From Actinernus sp. WN-2022 (lineage: Eukaryota; Cnidaria; Anthozoa; Actiniaria; Actinernidae), in contig JAOWCC010000919.1 of NCBI GenBank assembly GCA_030867875.1, forward strand, positions 46,275-110,274: a DNA stretch of 64,000 nucleotides. The letters are read 5' to 3'. Every line of letters begins with the position of its first letter. Position 1 is the first letter of the stretch. Positions 36,001 to 42,308 of this stretch are shown in pieces. Below the pieces are notes generated by a model. That model had not been told where the DNA came from. It saw only the letters and a list, made by a program, of their open reading frames with translations, and searched no databases. Both the position numbers and the translations under genes were made by a program.

Positions 36001-39000
36001 ATAGCTAGTTGTGCTAAATCTAGGTATTACAAACTCCTTAACTCTGAGATTATAGTTGCTGCTATTGAATGAAAATAAATCACATATGTACTGTGGGCAA
36101 AGCTTATTCTTTACTCTATACATTATTGTCGTAATATCCTGTAATCTCACTCTGCTCAATGTTGAATCACTTAGACTTAATGTAATTATCGAAATTCGTC
36201 ACCATTATTTCTAGACCTGATCCATTTGGATGCAGACCTCTAGAATTCAGACAAGAACTAGTAATGTTCCTATGAGTGATTACTTTCCAGTTGCGAGATT
36301 TACTAAATGCATATAGATCCTTATTTACATCACGAACCTTAGCGTTGAGTGCTTCATTATCGGCTCGAGTGACAATTTCAGAGATTGCTATGCATGTATC
36401 AGGAACACCCAACGAACTGTTCTGCAAAATAACTGTGCTTCTGGGCCACTCGGCTGGCAAATTCTGCACTTTGGAATTTCTTGGCTGGCAAATTCTGCAG
36501 TCTGGTACTAAATAATAATATAACGGAGCGATATTTGTCAGCTGGTAAATTCTGCAGTCCGATATAATTACATAATAATAATATAGCAGAGCGATATTTC
36601 TCAGCTGGCAAATTCTGCACGTACCTGTTGTTTCACAGGTTTTTAAAAATACCGAATTCTGCAGGTTAGCTCAGGTTTTTATTCTTAAAATAAAAATATT
36701 TTTGCTGCTGGCAAATTCTGCACTTAAATATTTCAGCTGGGAAATTTAGAAATTCTTCATGAACTTTAGGCTGGCTGGCGCTGCAGAACAGCTGTTCGTC
36801 TGCCAGCTGAAAAACAATTCCCTTAAATATGTTTAAATACATCTGATTTGTTATAAAAACATCAGAATGTTTGTTTTTATGAAGTTTTACCGTTGGGTGT
36901 TCCTGATGTATGTGGAAGATGAGTTTCAATATCGGTACATAAATCGACAATACTATTTGCAATGTCACTTGAAGACTTTGATTGTAAGTCATTTGTACCT
37001 ACATGGAGTATTAGATCGTCGGGAGCCTCTCGTAGCGTTGGTTTGATGTAGTCGCATAAGTCCCTGACTGTAGCTCCAGGAAACGCTCTGACTTGAGTCT
37101 TCACATTAGCATCTGACAGCCTCCAACTGTTGAGTTTAGAGACCATAGAATCTCCCAAAATCATGACATTACGCCGCTGATGGGGTTGATTTGTTTTATC
37201 TACAGCTACTCTACGGTCTTCTGCAGGAGGCTGTCGATTTTGATCCTTCCCGGCTGACTTTTTATTTTTACCAGATCTAGTTTTCTTCTTTTTCTCTACA
37301 AGTTGCCACTCCGCCGTTTCATTTGACGTAGAAGGAGCAGCGCTCGGCTCTTCATTGATGTAAATGGCTTCGCGTTGTGGAGGCTTGTTGTTTTTGTTTT
37401 CGAATTCTTTTGCAAGTATTTGCAGAGCAACCCTGAGTGAGTCGCGTTCCTCTTCGACAGACGTTATATGCTTCTTTAGCGATTCAATGGTGGACTTTAG
37501 CTTGTAGTTTTCGCTTTCAAGGTGGTTCTGCTCCTCTTCCTGCTTTGAATTTTGCCGTACAGCATTCCACAGTTTTGTGATCACCATTTTGATCTTGTGT
37601 ATTTCAGCATTTGCGGGCGGGGCGTCCGGAGTTTTGTCGTCTACAATTTGAATCACCGCTTCTTCCTCGTCGCCGCCATTGTCAGAATTTTGGCGGGAAG
37701 TTTGAGCTTCGTCTAAATCGATGTTTAGAAGAGAACCAAAGCGAGTTTTCACAGCCTTGCTTTCAGTTCCCTGTATCTGAAGAGTACCGGTGTTTGTGAA
37801 TAGAGTAAGACTAATAGATTTAGTCTTTCTGGATTTTGACCGGTCGTTTGATGAGATTGAGTACGTTCCTTCGGCAAATTCGAGGGTTTTCACGCAAAAT
37901 TCTTGCAGAATCTCAAAGCTTCCTGTCCATTTAAACAGGTTTTTCTTATCATCATATTGTAAGGATGAATGGTGATCGATTTTGTCAGTATTTTCAGCCA
38001 TTTCAGCTATTAATCGACAGAGCTCGAAATGTACGTCTGCCCTCGTCGACCGCTATAGTGACAAAATAACTATTTGGTGCTATCTATTCACCTGCAGTGT
38101 GGTATATACTAAAACATAGTGATGAATTTGACGCCGCATAAAGCCCCGAACAGCGGCCGACATTTGAACAGCATTTGAACAGCATTTGAACAGCATTTGA
38201 ACAGCATTTGAACAGCATTTGAACAGCATTTGAACAGCATTTGAACAGCATTTGAACAGCATTTGAACAGCATTTGAACAGCATTCGAACAGCATTTGAA
38301 CAGCATTTGAACAGCAAAAAATACGAGCAAGTAATGAAATATAGATACCATTCTTTAGTCGATGCTGTTTACCTTGGATGTAGGAAGAATAAAATCCTTG
38401 TAAATCTCGCCATATACTGTGCAAAACTACAATCTGTGAATCATGGCTATCACCCGAACAGTGTGGCGTTTCCGGCAATATATTTTGATTGATTCTCATT
38501 GGATGTTACACAATACAGCTGTCAATTCAATGTCTGGAGACTGTCATGCGCAGTACCGTGACACTGCGCCTTTAACCAATTAGATCTTAGGTATCTAGTA
38601 CTGTAGTTTTTATTGGGCATTTAGTAGTTAATTTTAATTTACTAGTTATAATAATTTACTAGTTATGATAATTGTGAGAGCATTGAGACATTAGTATAAT
38701 GCGCTTAAGAACTGTTTATTATTATTATTTACAAGCATCACATCCCTAACATTCTTACAGCGCATGTGCAATCTCGTTGCCACCCGGTAGGGGTAGGGTA
38801 GGGAGCCCTGCTAGTCAGGTTTCGCTGTGTTGCATTTTAAGATAGTGCGTCACGAAATTTATACTTCTCGTGTTGCCGTCTGTGTCTAAGACAAAGGAAC
38901 CGACACACGTTGCAACATTGCGCGTTGCCGGCAATTGTTTTGAAAAGGGATAGACATTGCATGCAACACAGAATGTGTGGTTACCATATAAAAAGAAAGG

Positions 39001-42000
39001 TAAAGGTATTCATTCTATATACAAATGTGCTTCACAAGTACGGATTGTAACACAGTATTTTGGTTAGCGGTGAGCCAACAGAGTGGCATTTTATTGGCTG
39101 AAAGTGTCACGCCATTGCCAGCAGTGTTGCAGGGATGTTTACACCTTGGTCTGGTTGTTCAAAGGGTGAATAACACAATCCACCGGATAATCCAGTGGAC
39201 AAGTATTAACCAAACTAGCTTATTTTATCCACTGGATAGGGATTTATCAGGTGGATAGTGTTACCCACCCTTTGAACAACCAGACCAGATAAATCCTTAT
39301 CCAGTGGATAAGTGTTAACCAAACTTGCTTATTTTATCCACTGGATAGGGATTTATCAGGTGGATAGTGTTACCCACCCTTTGAACAACCAGACCAGATA
39401 AATCCTTATCCAGTGGATAAGTGTTAACCAAACTAGCTTATTTTATCCACTGGATAGGGATTTATCAGGTGGATAGTGTTACCCACCCTTTGAACAACCA
39501 GACCAGATAAATCCTTATCCAGTGGATGAGTGTTAACCAAACTAGCTTATTTTATCCACTGGATAGGGATAGCGTTACCCACCTTTTCAAGAACCAGACC
39601 CCCGAGTTTCCCATGATGCAATAGTCCTGTGATGTTCACTTCGTAACTACCAGTCGATTACCACCGATTTCTGATAAAAGAAGCTTTTTCTGATTCCTCT
39701 TCTTATTTCTGTATTTTAGGCTCATGATCGTGAAGAAATCATCGCAACTCTAGAAGAATGGAAGGCCGAAAGGCGACAGTTACGGTAAACACAACTAGAC
39801 TATTACTGCTACAAATATAATCCTAATGTGATGACTGCTGCAGTCTGATCAACGTCCGAGTAAGCCAGCCAGGGAGCAGTTTTTATAGATAATACAGATC
39901 AGTATAAACAGATTATATCGCAACCCCGCCCTCGCAGTGCACTCTGGGATGAATATCTCGGTTGCTATTGTTAAATCCAAGATGGTCGCCCAACAACAAC
40001 AACAATGGAAAACTGAGATATCCATCCCAGAATGCACTGCGACGGCGGGGTTGCGATATAGTCTATGGGCACAATACTAATGAAATTCTGAAGAAGGAAT
40101 GGCCCGACGATGTGGAGTCTCCTAGTTCGTTTTCTCCTAGTTGTACGTGGACCAGGTTTACATAGGCTACATTATCTTCGTCGTATATAAATGAGGGGTT
40201 GCATAAAATTAAGGAAAGTAACCAAATTAAACCTGGATTTTCGATAACAAGTTGAAGTTTTCGTTTGTTCTAGTGATGACTGCGGGCTAACGATAAAAAC
40301 TTCGATCCCAGTCCCTATTAGAGCGATTTGAGCAGCAAGAGACTGTACGAAAGATTACGACAACACTTTAAAAACAACAGCTGCAGCCAACTGATGCCTT
40401 CTTGTCCTCCATTTCGCGCATAGTCACCGTTGTCATAAACGAGGTGAGCTTTCAAAAATCACAAAAATGAGAGCTCAGTATGGTGTAGGGGTCAGCTGCT
40501 CCCTCAAGCCATATTGAACTCTTATTGTTGTGATTTTCACAAGCTTGCTGTGCAGTTCTTATTTATTACTCGAACATCTTCACACTCGGTAAATATCATT
40601 TCGATGTAATCTTTCATGGTTAAAAATTCGATTAAATTTACACTCGGCCCCAGTCCTTTATCAGTTTACCAATCTTCGGCAATGATGAATCCAAGATGGC
40701 GGATGTTCTTCAAAATATGCACCAACACAACCTCGAGGTTAAAACAATGGTTATCATTAATTGTCAAATCACTTCAAAATAATGATAATCATTATTCTTA
40801 AAAGCAGTCAAGGATAAAGATAAATAATTGTAAAATTCCGAACGGCGGTAGACGCGATTAAGTGTAGTGGTCATGACGTCTATACTACCAAGCGGTACAG
40901 GCAAACGGTTACGAGTTCGAGCCCGAGTAGGAGCGCTCAAAAAATGTTTTTCTCTCGTTTACCTTCTCTTCTTGTTTACCTGTGAACCCTATCTCTAGGT
41001 GAGTGAGAACCCGTCGTTTACCCGTGAACTCGTCCGATGGTTAGGTCGGGTTAGGGTTTGTCTTAGAATAATGATTATCATTATTTTAAAGCGATTTGAC
41101 AAATAATGATAATCATTGTTTTTAACCTCGAGAACGCGTTGCATACACTGGATATAGGGTCACATGACCAGCCAGGGATACATTCGACGCCATCTTGGAT
41201 TAGGCGCGTAAAGACCCCTGGGAACGAGGTTGATGACTGAGCGCTGAGTAACCGCCCTTTTCCCCATCAACGAAATGACGTCATCAAGCAATACAAGCGC
41301 TGCAAAGGAAAACAAAATATTGCGATTTTAGTGTTCAGTACAGTCTAAAGATAATTTTGAAGCTGTATTCTGTACTATGGTATCCCTTTAAATTTCCAAA
41401 AATGAAATACGAACAAGAAGGCGCTGTGTTATTGATGAATGTTTTCAAGATGAGGCTAGCCCTGCGTTAAGTACGTCTGTGTCATCATGTACATCGGGAT
41501 TTAAAGTGCCTTGAAATGAAAATGATGTTCCCAATTTGACAAACTATCTTCAACCAAGTTTCTCCTTGTCTCTTCAACCAAGTTTCTCCTTGTCAGAACT
41601 TAATTATAACCCCTTTTTTAGCCATGGAAGTTCTGACGAATATGGTGACATTTCGTGCGGTCAAAACATGTAAATTAGGTCGGTGACGTAAATACCTTTG
41701 GAATCGTTTTTGTTTTCAAACTCTAAACAAAAGCGACTGCAAAGGTCACAGTTGGGTCCCAGGCCTCCTAAAATGTGGTTGAAGTGGGTCACGGAAAACT
41801 GTTTAGCCGATTAAATGTTTTCTTCCATAAACGTTTTGTGGAGTTATATAAATGTAAATAGATTTCTCTAAAATCATATTAAAGAATGATTTCATTTCAT
41901 AGGCACTTTAAAGTAATAGATACAGAATGCGAGTTTTCTGTATGCATAAAATACCACTATTAATAAATTAGCTTTCAGGCAGCTTGATGGTCACTACATT

Positions 42001-42266
42001 CAAGTTCATCTTTAATCGATGTTCTGTTGATAACTCGGTCCTTGTTTTGTTCTCTCTACAGAACTAAGCTCAAGACTGTGTTCAACGCGCAGTTCGGCAG
42101 CGTGTTTCGCACATACCATAACCCAACCTACTTCACTCGGCGCTTGGTACGGTTTGCAGATATCTACATGTCATCAGTAGAGAACTTCCTTCAATACCGT
42201 GACAACTTCGTGTTCTACCCGAGAAGAGCTGCCTTGCCACACGAGACTGTTTTAGATGTCAGATGA
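11921..42266 (+). CDS. NT5DC3: 5'-nucleotidase domain-containing protein 2/3-like (16 exons, complete)
   Basis: Exons: 11921-12086, 15191-15366, 16501-16575, 17234-17289, 18503-18596, 19763-19840, 21776-21832, 22426-22486, 24166-24268, 25283-25384, 27000-27084, 27791-27877, 28028-28081, 30442-30528, 39720-39784 and 42062-42266. They total 1551 bases (516 residues plus stop) with every phase matching and GT-AG borders throughout. The product is a HAD-superfamily 5'-nucleotidase-like protein of the NT5DC2/NT5DC3 group, near the usual 520-550 residues. Motif I is GFDYDYT (D85, D87), motif II LITNS (280-284), motif [11 protein letters not shown] (K314), motif [11 protein letters not shown] (D373, D378), then [12 protein letters not shown]. 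The N-terminus ([13 protein letters not shown], then KLLPRRTPQ) is Arg/Leu/Ser-rich and acid-poor, like a mitochondrial presequence. The biological substrate is not established. Introns are packed with repeats. Choosing between NT5DC2 and NT5DC3 as orthologue is arbitrary; the two probably descend from one invertebrate gene. Confidence 0.93.
12659..12902. mobile_element. MITE-like element, TIR GAGAGCTTAAGCACCAGACA
   Basis: Inverted ends of about 22 bp at 12659 and ending 12902, flanked by TA/TTA, which suits a Tc1-mariner- or PIF-type insertion. A polyC tract (12462-12510) lies upstream. Confidence 0.7.
12903..14157. other. NT5DC-like intron 1, no gene recognised
   Basis: Repeat-free to my reading apart from short AT-rich runs. 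No exon consistent with the NT5DC frame is needed here, because exons 1 and 2 join in phase. Confidence 0.5.
14158..14191. repeat. Short TGAGACGCC hairpin
   Basis: TGAGACGCCAATA and its complement are separated by 8 bases. It has the same end sequence as the 165-bp palindrome at 14588. Confidence 0.75.
14588..14752. mobile_element. 165-bp near-perfect palindrome
   Basis: AAACTAATTGCGATTTTGAG, GACGCCGATACCGAATTATA and TTGGGAGAAAATATATTCTG are mirrored around a short GC-rich centre at about 14671, with only one or two mismatches. A MITE-like foldback in intron 1. Confidence 0.88.
14830..14940. repeat. LINE-like tail with (TTA)n/(TTG)n run
   Basis: GTGAGCCCCCTGGATAAATT followed by TTA-rich trinucleotide repeats, which looks like an L2-type 3' end. 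No coding remnant found. Confidence 0.4.
15191..15366 (+). CDS. NT5DC3: NT5DC-like exon 2 (HAD motif I)
   Basis: Acceptor atttcctcag, donor TATGGA|GTAAGT. It encodes [20 protein letters not shown] and [19 protein letters not shown]. The two aspartates of DYDYT are the nucleophile and general acid of HAD enzymes. Its two leading bases complete the Glu codon left by exon 1. Confidence 0.92.
15461..15749. mobile_element. MITE with about 130-bp inverted arms
   Basis: TAGCCTGCGAATACAGCCGT at the left and its diverged complement at the right; the centre has GGATCTGGTC..GACCAGATCC and ATTTGATTGGCT with its complement. Confidence 0.75.
16501..16575 (+). CDS. NT5DC3: NT5DC-like exon 3
   Basis: Acceptor acatttctag, donor GTACAT|GTGAGC, phase 0 at both ends, 25 codons. 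It encodes [20 protein letters not shown] and YDTVH, the conserved segment after motif I. Confidence 0.9.
17234..17289 (+). CDS. NT5DC3: NT5DC-like exon 4
   Basis: Acceptor gtattatacag, donor TACAG|GTATTT. It encodes [18 protein letters not shown] plus two bases of Arg, equivalent to the GLLLKLD block of NT5DC proteins. Confidence 0.88.
17327..17599. mobile_element. MITE of GTTGCATG-rich repeats, TIR AAGCCCTGGTCAAA
   Basis: AAGCCCTGGTCAAA and the near-complementary TTTGACCGGGGCTT bound repeated TGTTGCATGA and TGCAACATG motifs. Confidence 0.75.
18503..18596 (+). CDS. NT5DC3: NT5DC-like exon 5
   Basis: Acceptor cttgtataaaag (a weak pyrimidine tract), donor TATAAT|GTGAGT. It encodes [20 protein letters not shown] and [21 protein letters not shown] is a family block, and the leading base completes the Arg codon from exon 4. 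Confidence 0.85.
18612..18790 (+). mobile_element. tRNA-derived SINE
   Basis: TAGCTCAGTTGGTAGAGTGC is an RNA polymerase III A box of tRNA type and TGGATTCGAAGCC a degenerate B box about 30 bases on, followed by a non-tRNA body. The acceptor and anticodon stems do not pair like a real tRNA. It sits right after exon 5 of the NT5DC-like gene. Confidence 0.7.
19763..19840 (+). CDS. NT5DC3: NT5DC-like exon 6
   Basis: Acceptor ttccaaacag, donor ACTGAG|GTGTGT. 26 codons: [20 protein letters not shown] and LSNVTE, the MIDMFS.PE block. The 63-bp minisatellite starts about 10 bases after the donor. Confidence 0.88.
19851..21465. repeat. 63-bp minisatellite, about 25 copies
   Basis: Unit TACAACGTCTAATAGTCATG, then TGTTGGTAAACAGTATCC, then AATGACGTGTCCCTTTTCCAATAAA (shown in parts). 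Copies are almost identical; the main variable base (GTATCC or GCATCC) alternates. Because 63 is a multiple of three, the minus strand is stop-free for 555 codons (unit [20 protein letters not shown] plus one residue). I do not regard that as a gene. It starts 10 bp after the exon 6 donor. Confidence 0.95.
21776..21832 (+). CDS. NT5DC3: NT5DC-like exon 7
   Basis: Acceptor cttgttgcag, donor TGTGTG|GTAAGT. 19 codons, [19 protein letters not shown], phase 0 at both ends. Confidence 0.85.
22426..22486 (+). CDS. NT5DC3: NT5DC-like exon 8
   Basis: Acceptor gctctctccag, donor AACATCG|GTACGT. It encodes [20 protein letters not shown] plus one base of Gly, corresponding to the V..VH..G.MY helix of the family. 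Confidence 0.85.
23215..23508. mobile_element. TTAA-flanked MITE
   Basis: TTAA at 23211-23214 and 23509-23512 bound ends AGGGGCTATGTCATGGTACT and the complement of AGGGACCGTGTTATGGTGAG. The left end matches 21 of 27 bases of the TTAA-flanked end at 31076, so the two are probably related. Confidence 0.65.
24166..24268 (+). CDS. NT5DC3: NT5DC-like exon 9 (HAD motif II)
   Basis: Acceptor catccttcag, donor TTTGT|GTAAGT. It encodes [20 protein letters not shown] and [18 protein letters not shown] carries the motif II hydroxyl residue. A 136-bp tandem duplication copies its 3' part and donor just downstream (24321-24404). Confidence 0.92.
24321..24404 (+). pseudogene. Partial tandem copy of NT5DC-like exon 9
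   Basis: From 24326 onward the sequence repeats 24190-24268 and about 60 bases of following intron at a period of 136 bp. The reading frame stays open, with replacements A to T, S to N, S to T and K to T, and the donor TTTGT|GTAAGT is kept at 24405. The first third of the exon and the pyrimidine-tract acceptor are absent, so it is probably a pseudo-exon. Confidence 0.8.
25283..25384 (+). CDS. NT5DC3: NT5DC-like exon 10 (HAD motif III lysine)
   Basis: Acceptor gttcattctcag, donor TACAG|GTACCG. It encodes [20 protein letters not shown] and [13 protein letters not shown]. The Lys of ARKPSFY (K314) matches the conserved HAD motif III lysine. Confidence 0.92.
25660..25937. mobile_element. 278-bp foldback element
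   Basis: CATCAAGAGAGCATAAGTAA through GTAACCGGAAGCAGCTGAAG and GTGCGCGAGCG at the left are mirrored at the right. Open frames in the arms ([15 protein letters not shown]) are mirror artefacts. Confidence 0.85.
26494..26662. repeat. 30-bp tandem repeat, 6 copies, ATTGG-containing
   Basis: CTCGTGATTGGCTCATTGCA followed by TTTTTACTTG repeats at 26501, 26531, 26561, 26591, 26621 and 26651. Each copy has an inverse CCAAT box. Confidence 0.92.
26767..27010 (+). repeat. Tandem duplication of the exon 11 splice acceptor
   Basis: About 121 bp from ACCGCGGTAATGTTTTAGCC to CGTCCCGACAGGCCGTTTCG occur twice. Both copies end with the polypyrimidine/CAG acceptor and the first ten bases of exon 11; only the second copy continues into the exon. 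Confidence 0.9.
27000..27084 (+). CDS. NT5DC3: NT5DC-like exon 11
   Basis: Acceptor cgtcccgacag, donor CTTGAG|GTGACT. It encodes [20 protein letters not shown] and EKGQVYLE. A near-identical copy of its acceptor and first ten coding bases lies about 121 bp upstream (to 26890). Confidence 0.88.
27111..27383. repeat. 93-bp tandem repeat, about 3 copies
   Basis: AGGCACTTCTCAGTCGTGCG at 27111, with copies at 27204 and 27297. It starts 27 bases after the exon 11 donor. Confidence 0.9.
27671..27757. repeat. 30-bp tandem repeat, 3 copies
   Basis: GTTGGCTAGTTTAGCTTAGA plus GACCCGCGAG, three times, shortly before exon 12. Confidence 0.9.
27791..27877 (+). CDS. NT5DC3: NT5DC-like exon 12 (HAD motif IV)
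   Basis: Acceptor gcggtttcag, donor CTCAAG|GTAACG. It encodes [20 protein letters not shown] and [16 protein letters not shown] holds the two metal-binding acidic residues of motif IV. Confidence 0.93.
28028..28081 (+). CDS. NT5DC3: NT5DC-like exon 13
   Basis: Acceptor tctcttgttag, donor TTAGAG|GTTTGT. 18 codons, [18 protein letters not shown], the highly conserved HGWRTGAIIPEL block; phase 0 at both ends. Confidence 0.92.
28192..28624. mobile_element. MITE whose left arm contains a 32-bp tandem amplification
   Basis: The ends CAGGAGCC and GGCTCCTG, the blocks GGAGCGTCCAT and its complement, and TCACAGCGTTTTTAC with its complement define the arms. In the left arm GCGTCCATCCCACATACTAG and GCCTATGTCACA are repeated six times (28219-28410); the right arm has one copy. 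Confidence 0.75.
28219..28410. repeat. 32-bp tandem repeat, 6 copies
   Basis: Copies start at 28219, 28251, 28283, 28315, 28347 and 28379, nearly identical. Confidence 0.93.
28620..29490. repeat. ACTACAC/CACCAACTGCACGTACTACAC satellite-like array
   Basis: Degenerate short repeats of TACACTACACACTACACC with embedded CAAATGCACATACTACAC and CCAACTGCACGTACTACA units, also at 28085-28190. Interrupted at 28955-29060 by non-repeat sequence. Long open frames ([17 protein letters not shown]) are low-complexity artefacts. Confidence 0.88.
30442..30528 (+). CDS. NT5DC3: NT5DC-like exon 14
   Basis: Acceptor tttcttttcag, donor CTCCAG|GTAACC. It encodes [20 protein letters not shown] and LQDLIAELQ, phase 0 at both ends. 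Confidence 0.88.
30675..30992 (+). pseudogene. LINE reverse transcriptase C-terminal fragment (L2/CR1-like)
   Basis: A frame ending at 30992 encodes [34 protein letters not shown] and [20 protein letters not shown], the usual C-terminal block of L2/CR1 polyproteins. The preceding [17 protein letters not shown] lies in another frame. 5'-truncated copy in intron 14 of the NT5DC-like gene. Confidence 0.85.
31762..32259. mobile_element. MITE-like element with 64-bp internal repeats
   Basis: Ends GACTTTAGAATACCCTGTCA (31762) and its complement (to 32259) are inverted. Inside is an inverted CCGCGGTCCG block, a short TTAGGG-like run, and 4.5 copies of a 64-bp repeat. Confidence 0.7.
31875..32165. 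repeat. 64-bp tandem repeat, about 4.5 copies
   Basis: The unit starts GACTGCGGACCGCGGTAGCA at 31875, 31939, 32003, 32067 and 32131. CCGCGG palindromes recur every 64 bases. Confidence 0.9.
32449..32473 (-). repeat. (TTTGA)n 3' tail of the LINE
   Basis: Four to five TTTGA units (read as TCAAA on plus) end the element after AATAAAG, a typical CR1/L2 terminal microsatellite. Confidence 0.75.
32561..34689 (-). pseudogene. LINE ORF2 reverse transcriptase, frameshifted
   Basis: The first frame (34689-33679) holds [32 protein letters not shown] and the motif A block [13 protein letters not shown] shift near 33680-33590 leads into 33589-32561, with [15 protein letters not shown], the catalytic FADDT motif and the thumb/connection block QNRAARLIL and [21 protein letters not shown] few residues are missing between KRARCI and NNYRPIS relative to relatives. 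Broken, hence pseudogene. Confidence 0.85.
34715..35546 (-). pseudogene. LINE ORF2 endonuclease domain, frameshifted
   Basis: The first frame (35546-34941) encodes an exonuclease-endonuclease-phosphatase fold: [21 protein letters not shown] (catalytic Glu), [17 protein letters not shown] and [11 protein letters not shown] shift near 34960 moves it to a second frame with [17 protein letters not shown] and [11 protein letters not shown], the C-terminal SDH motif. A stop follows near 34760. Confidence 0.8.
35569..36165 (-). mobile_element. Second LINE fragment (reverse transcriptase C-terminus) nested between ORF1 and ORF2
   Basis: Codons 36159-35836 encode [40 protein letters not shown] and [18 protein letters not shown], the C-terminal region of another CR1-like LINE. 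It ends in AATAAAG and a (TATC)n tail (35572-35600). It sits exactly between ORF1 and ORF2 of the larger LINE, so it inserted later. Confidence 0.75.
35572..35600 (-). repeat. (TATC)n microsatellite tail
   Basis: Seven GATA/TATC units form the 3' end of the nested LINE fragment. Confidence 0.75.
36167..36394 (-). pseudogene. LINE ORF1, C-terminal part of the SGNH domain
   Basis: It encodes [20 protein letters not shown] and later [27 protein letters not shown] holds the histidine block of SGNH esterases. Leaving out the insert at 36399-36906 and one copy of the 4-bp repeat makes this segment continue directly in frame from the upstream half. Confidence 0.8.
36399..36906. mobile_element. 508-bp inverted-repeat element inserted in LINE ORF1
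   Basis: It has perfect 16-bp terminal inverted repeats, TCAGGAACACCCAACG at 36399 and its complement ending at 36906, flanked by the 4-bp direct repeat TGTA (36395-36398 and 36907-36910). Without the insert and one repeat copy ORF1 reads through in frame, which fixes the borders. The interior holds five or six scattered copies of CTGGCAAATTCTGCA. No coding sequence. Superfamily unknown. Confidence 0.85.
36907..38001 (-). pseudogene. LINE ORF1, N-terminal part: coiled coil and SGNH esterase start
   Basis: 365 codons from ATG at 38001 up to the insertion point. Residues about 132-203 are rich in Glu, Lys and Leu with heptad character (coiled coil), followed by a Lys/Arg-rich segment (236-256). 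The SGNH/GDSL esterase domain starts at [13 protein letters not shown] (GDS at 283-285) and includes [10 protein letters not shown] (GTND at 335-338). Esterase-bearing ORF1 proteins are known from CR1/L2-group LINEs. The frame is then broken by an inserted element. Confidence 0.82.
38161..38317. repeat. 11-bp minisatellite GAACAGCATTT, about 14 copies
   Basis: Perfect or near-perfect units just upstream of the LINE 5' end. All three minus frames are open ([11 protein letters not shown]), as expected for a stop-free 11-mer. Confidence 0.92.
38640..38725 (+). mobile_element. Short L2-like LINE 3' tail
   Basis: GTGAGAGCATTGAGACATTA, then AATGCGCTTAAGAACTG and (TTA)n resemble the tail at 60.6 kb. 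No coding part remains. Confidence 0.5.
39160..39600. repeat. 109-bp tandem repeat, about 4 copies, MITE-derived
   Basis: TTAACCAAACTAGCTTATTT recurs at 39206, 39315, 39424 and 39533. Each unit includes TTATCCACTGGATAGGGATT and TACCCACCCTTTGAACAACC, and inverted CCAGTGGATAA segments. Confidence 0.9.
39720..39784 (+). CDS. NT5DC3: NT5DC-like exon 15
   Basis: Acceptor ctgtattttag, donor TTACG|GTAAAC. It encodes [20 protein letters not shown] and L plus two bases of Arg. It is separated from exon 14 by a 9.2-kb intron holding the LINE complex. Confidence 0.85.
39912..40062. mobile_element. MITE hairpin, TIR TATATCGCAACCCCGCC
   Basis: About 50-bp inverted arms (TATATCGCAACCCCGCC, then CGCAGTGCA and CTGGGATG) enclose ATCCAAGATGG and CAACAACAACAACAA. 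Confidence 0.82.
40688..41201. mobile_element. Two-level inverted-repeat element with tRNA-like interior
   Basis: Outer ends AATCCAAGATGGCG and its complement; inner arms of about 65 bp (CCTCGAGGTTAAAACAATGG and on) at 40732-40800 and 41069-41132. Between them GAGTTCGAGCCCG resembles a pol III B box. No coding sequence. Confidence 0.65.
42062..42266 (+). CDS. NT5DC3: NT5DC-like exon 16 (C-terminus and stop)
   Basis: Acceptor tctctctacag; it ends at TGA 42264-42266. It encodes the family's characteristic C-terminus: [37 protein letters not shown], and [18 protein letters not shown] possible polyadenylation signal (AATAAA near 44005, followed by T/G-rich sequence) lies 1.7 kb downstream. Confidence 0.93.
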
Positions 42267-42308
42267 AACATTCTGCGGTGATTTGAGTCTAGCTGGAATG
42301 ATATTAAG

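Larger units (their letters stand above)
32448..38040 (-). mobile_element. Degenerate CR1/L2-like LINE, nearly full length
   Basis: On the minus strand an ORF1 with a coiled coil and SGNH esterase domain is followed by an ORF2 with an apurinic-type endonuclease and a reverse transcriptase ([23 protein letters not shown]). The 3' end carries a (TTTGA)n tail at 32449-32473 after AATAAA, as in the CR1/L2 group. ORF1 is split by a 508-bp insert, a foreign LINE fragment sits between ORF1 and ORF2, and ORF2 has several frameshifts, so the copy is dead. It occupies intron 14 of the NT5DC-like gene in antisense orientation. The 5' end is uncertain, near 38040. Confidence 0.88.
31076..38571. mobile_element. 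Putative TTAA-flanked DNA transposon pair of ends enclosing the LINE
   Basis: 31076-31102 and 38545-38571 are inverted copies with 26 of 27 bases matching (core CGCAGTGTCACGGTACTGCG), each bordered outside by TTAA (31072-31075 and 38572-38575). TTAA target duplications occur in piggyBac and Kolobok elements. No transposase is visible. The LINE, a smaller inverted-repeat element and an 11-bp minisatellite lie inside, so this may be a non-autonomous element enlarged by nested insertions, or two independent ends. Confidence 0.6.

Noticed and set aside
38080..38499. Cys-rich frames (KCCSNAVQ repeats)
   Set aside because: All three frames of an 11-bp minisatellite are open; no independent support.
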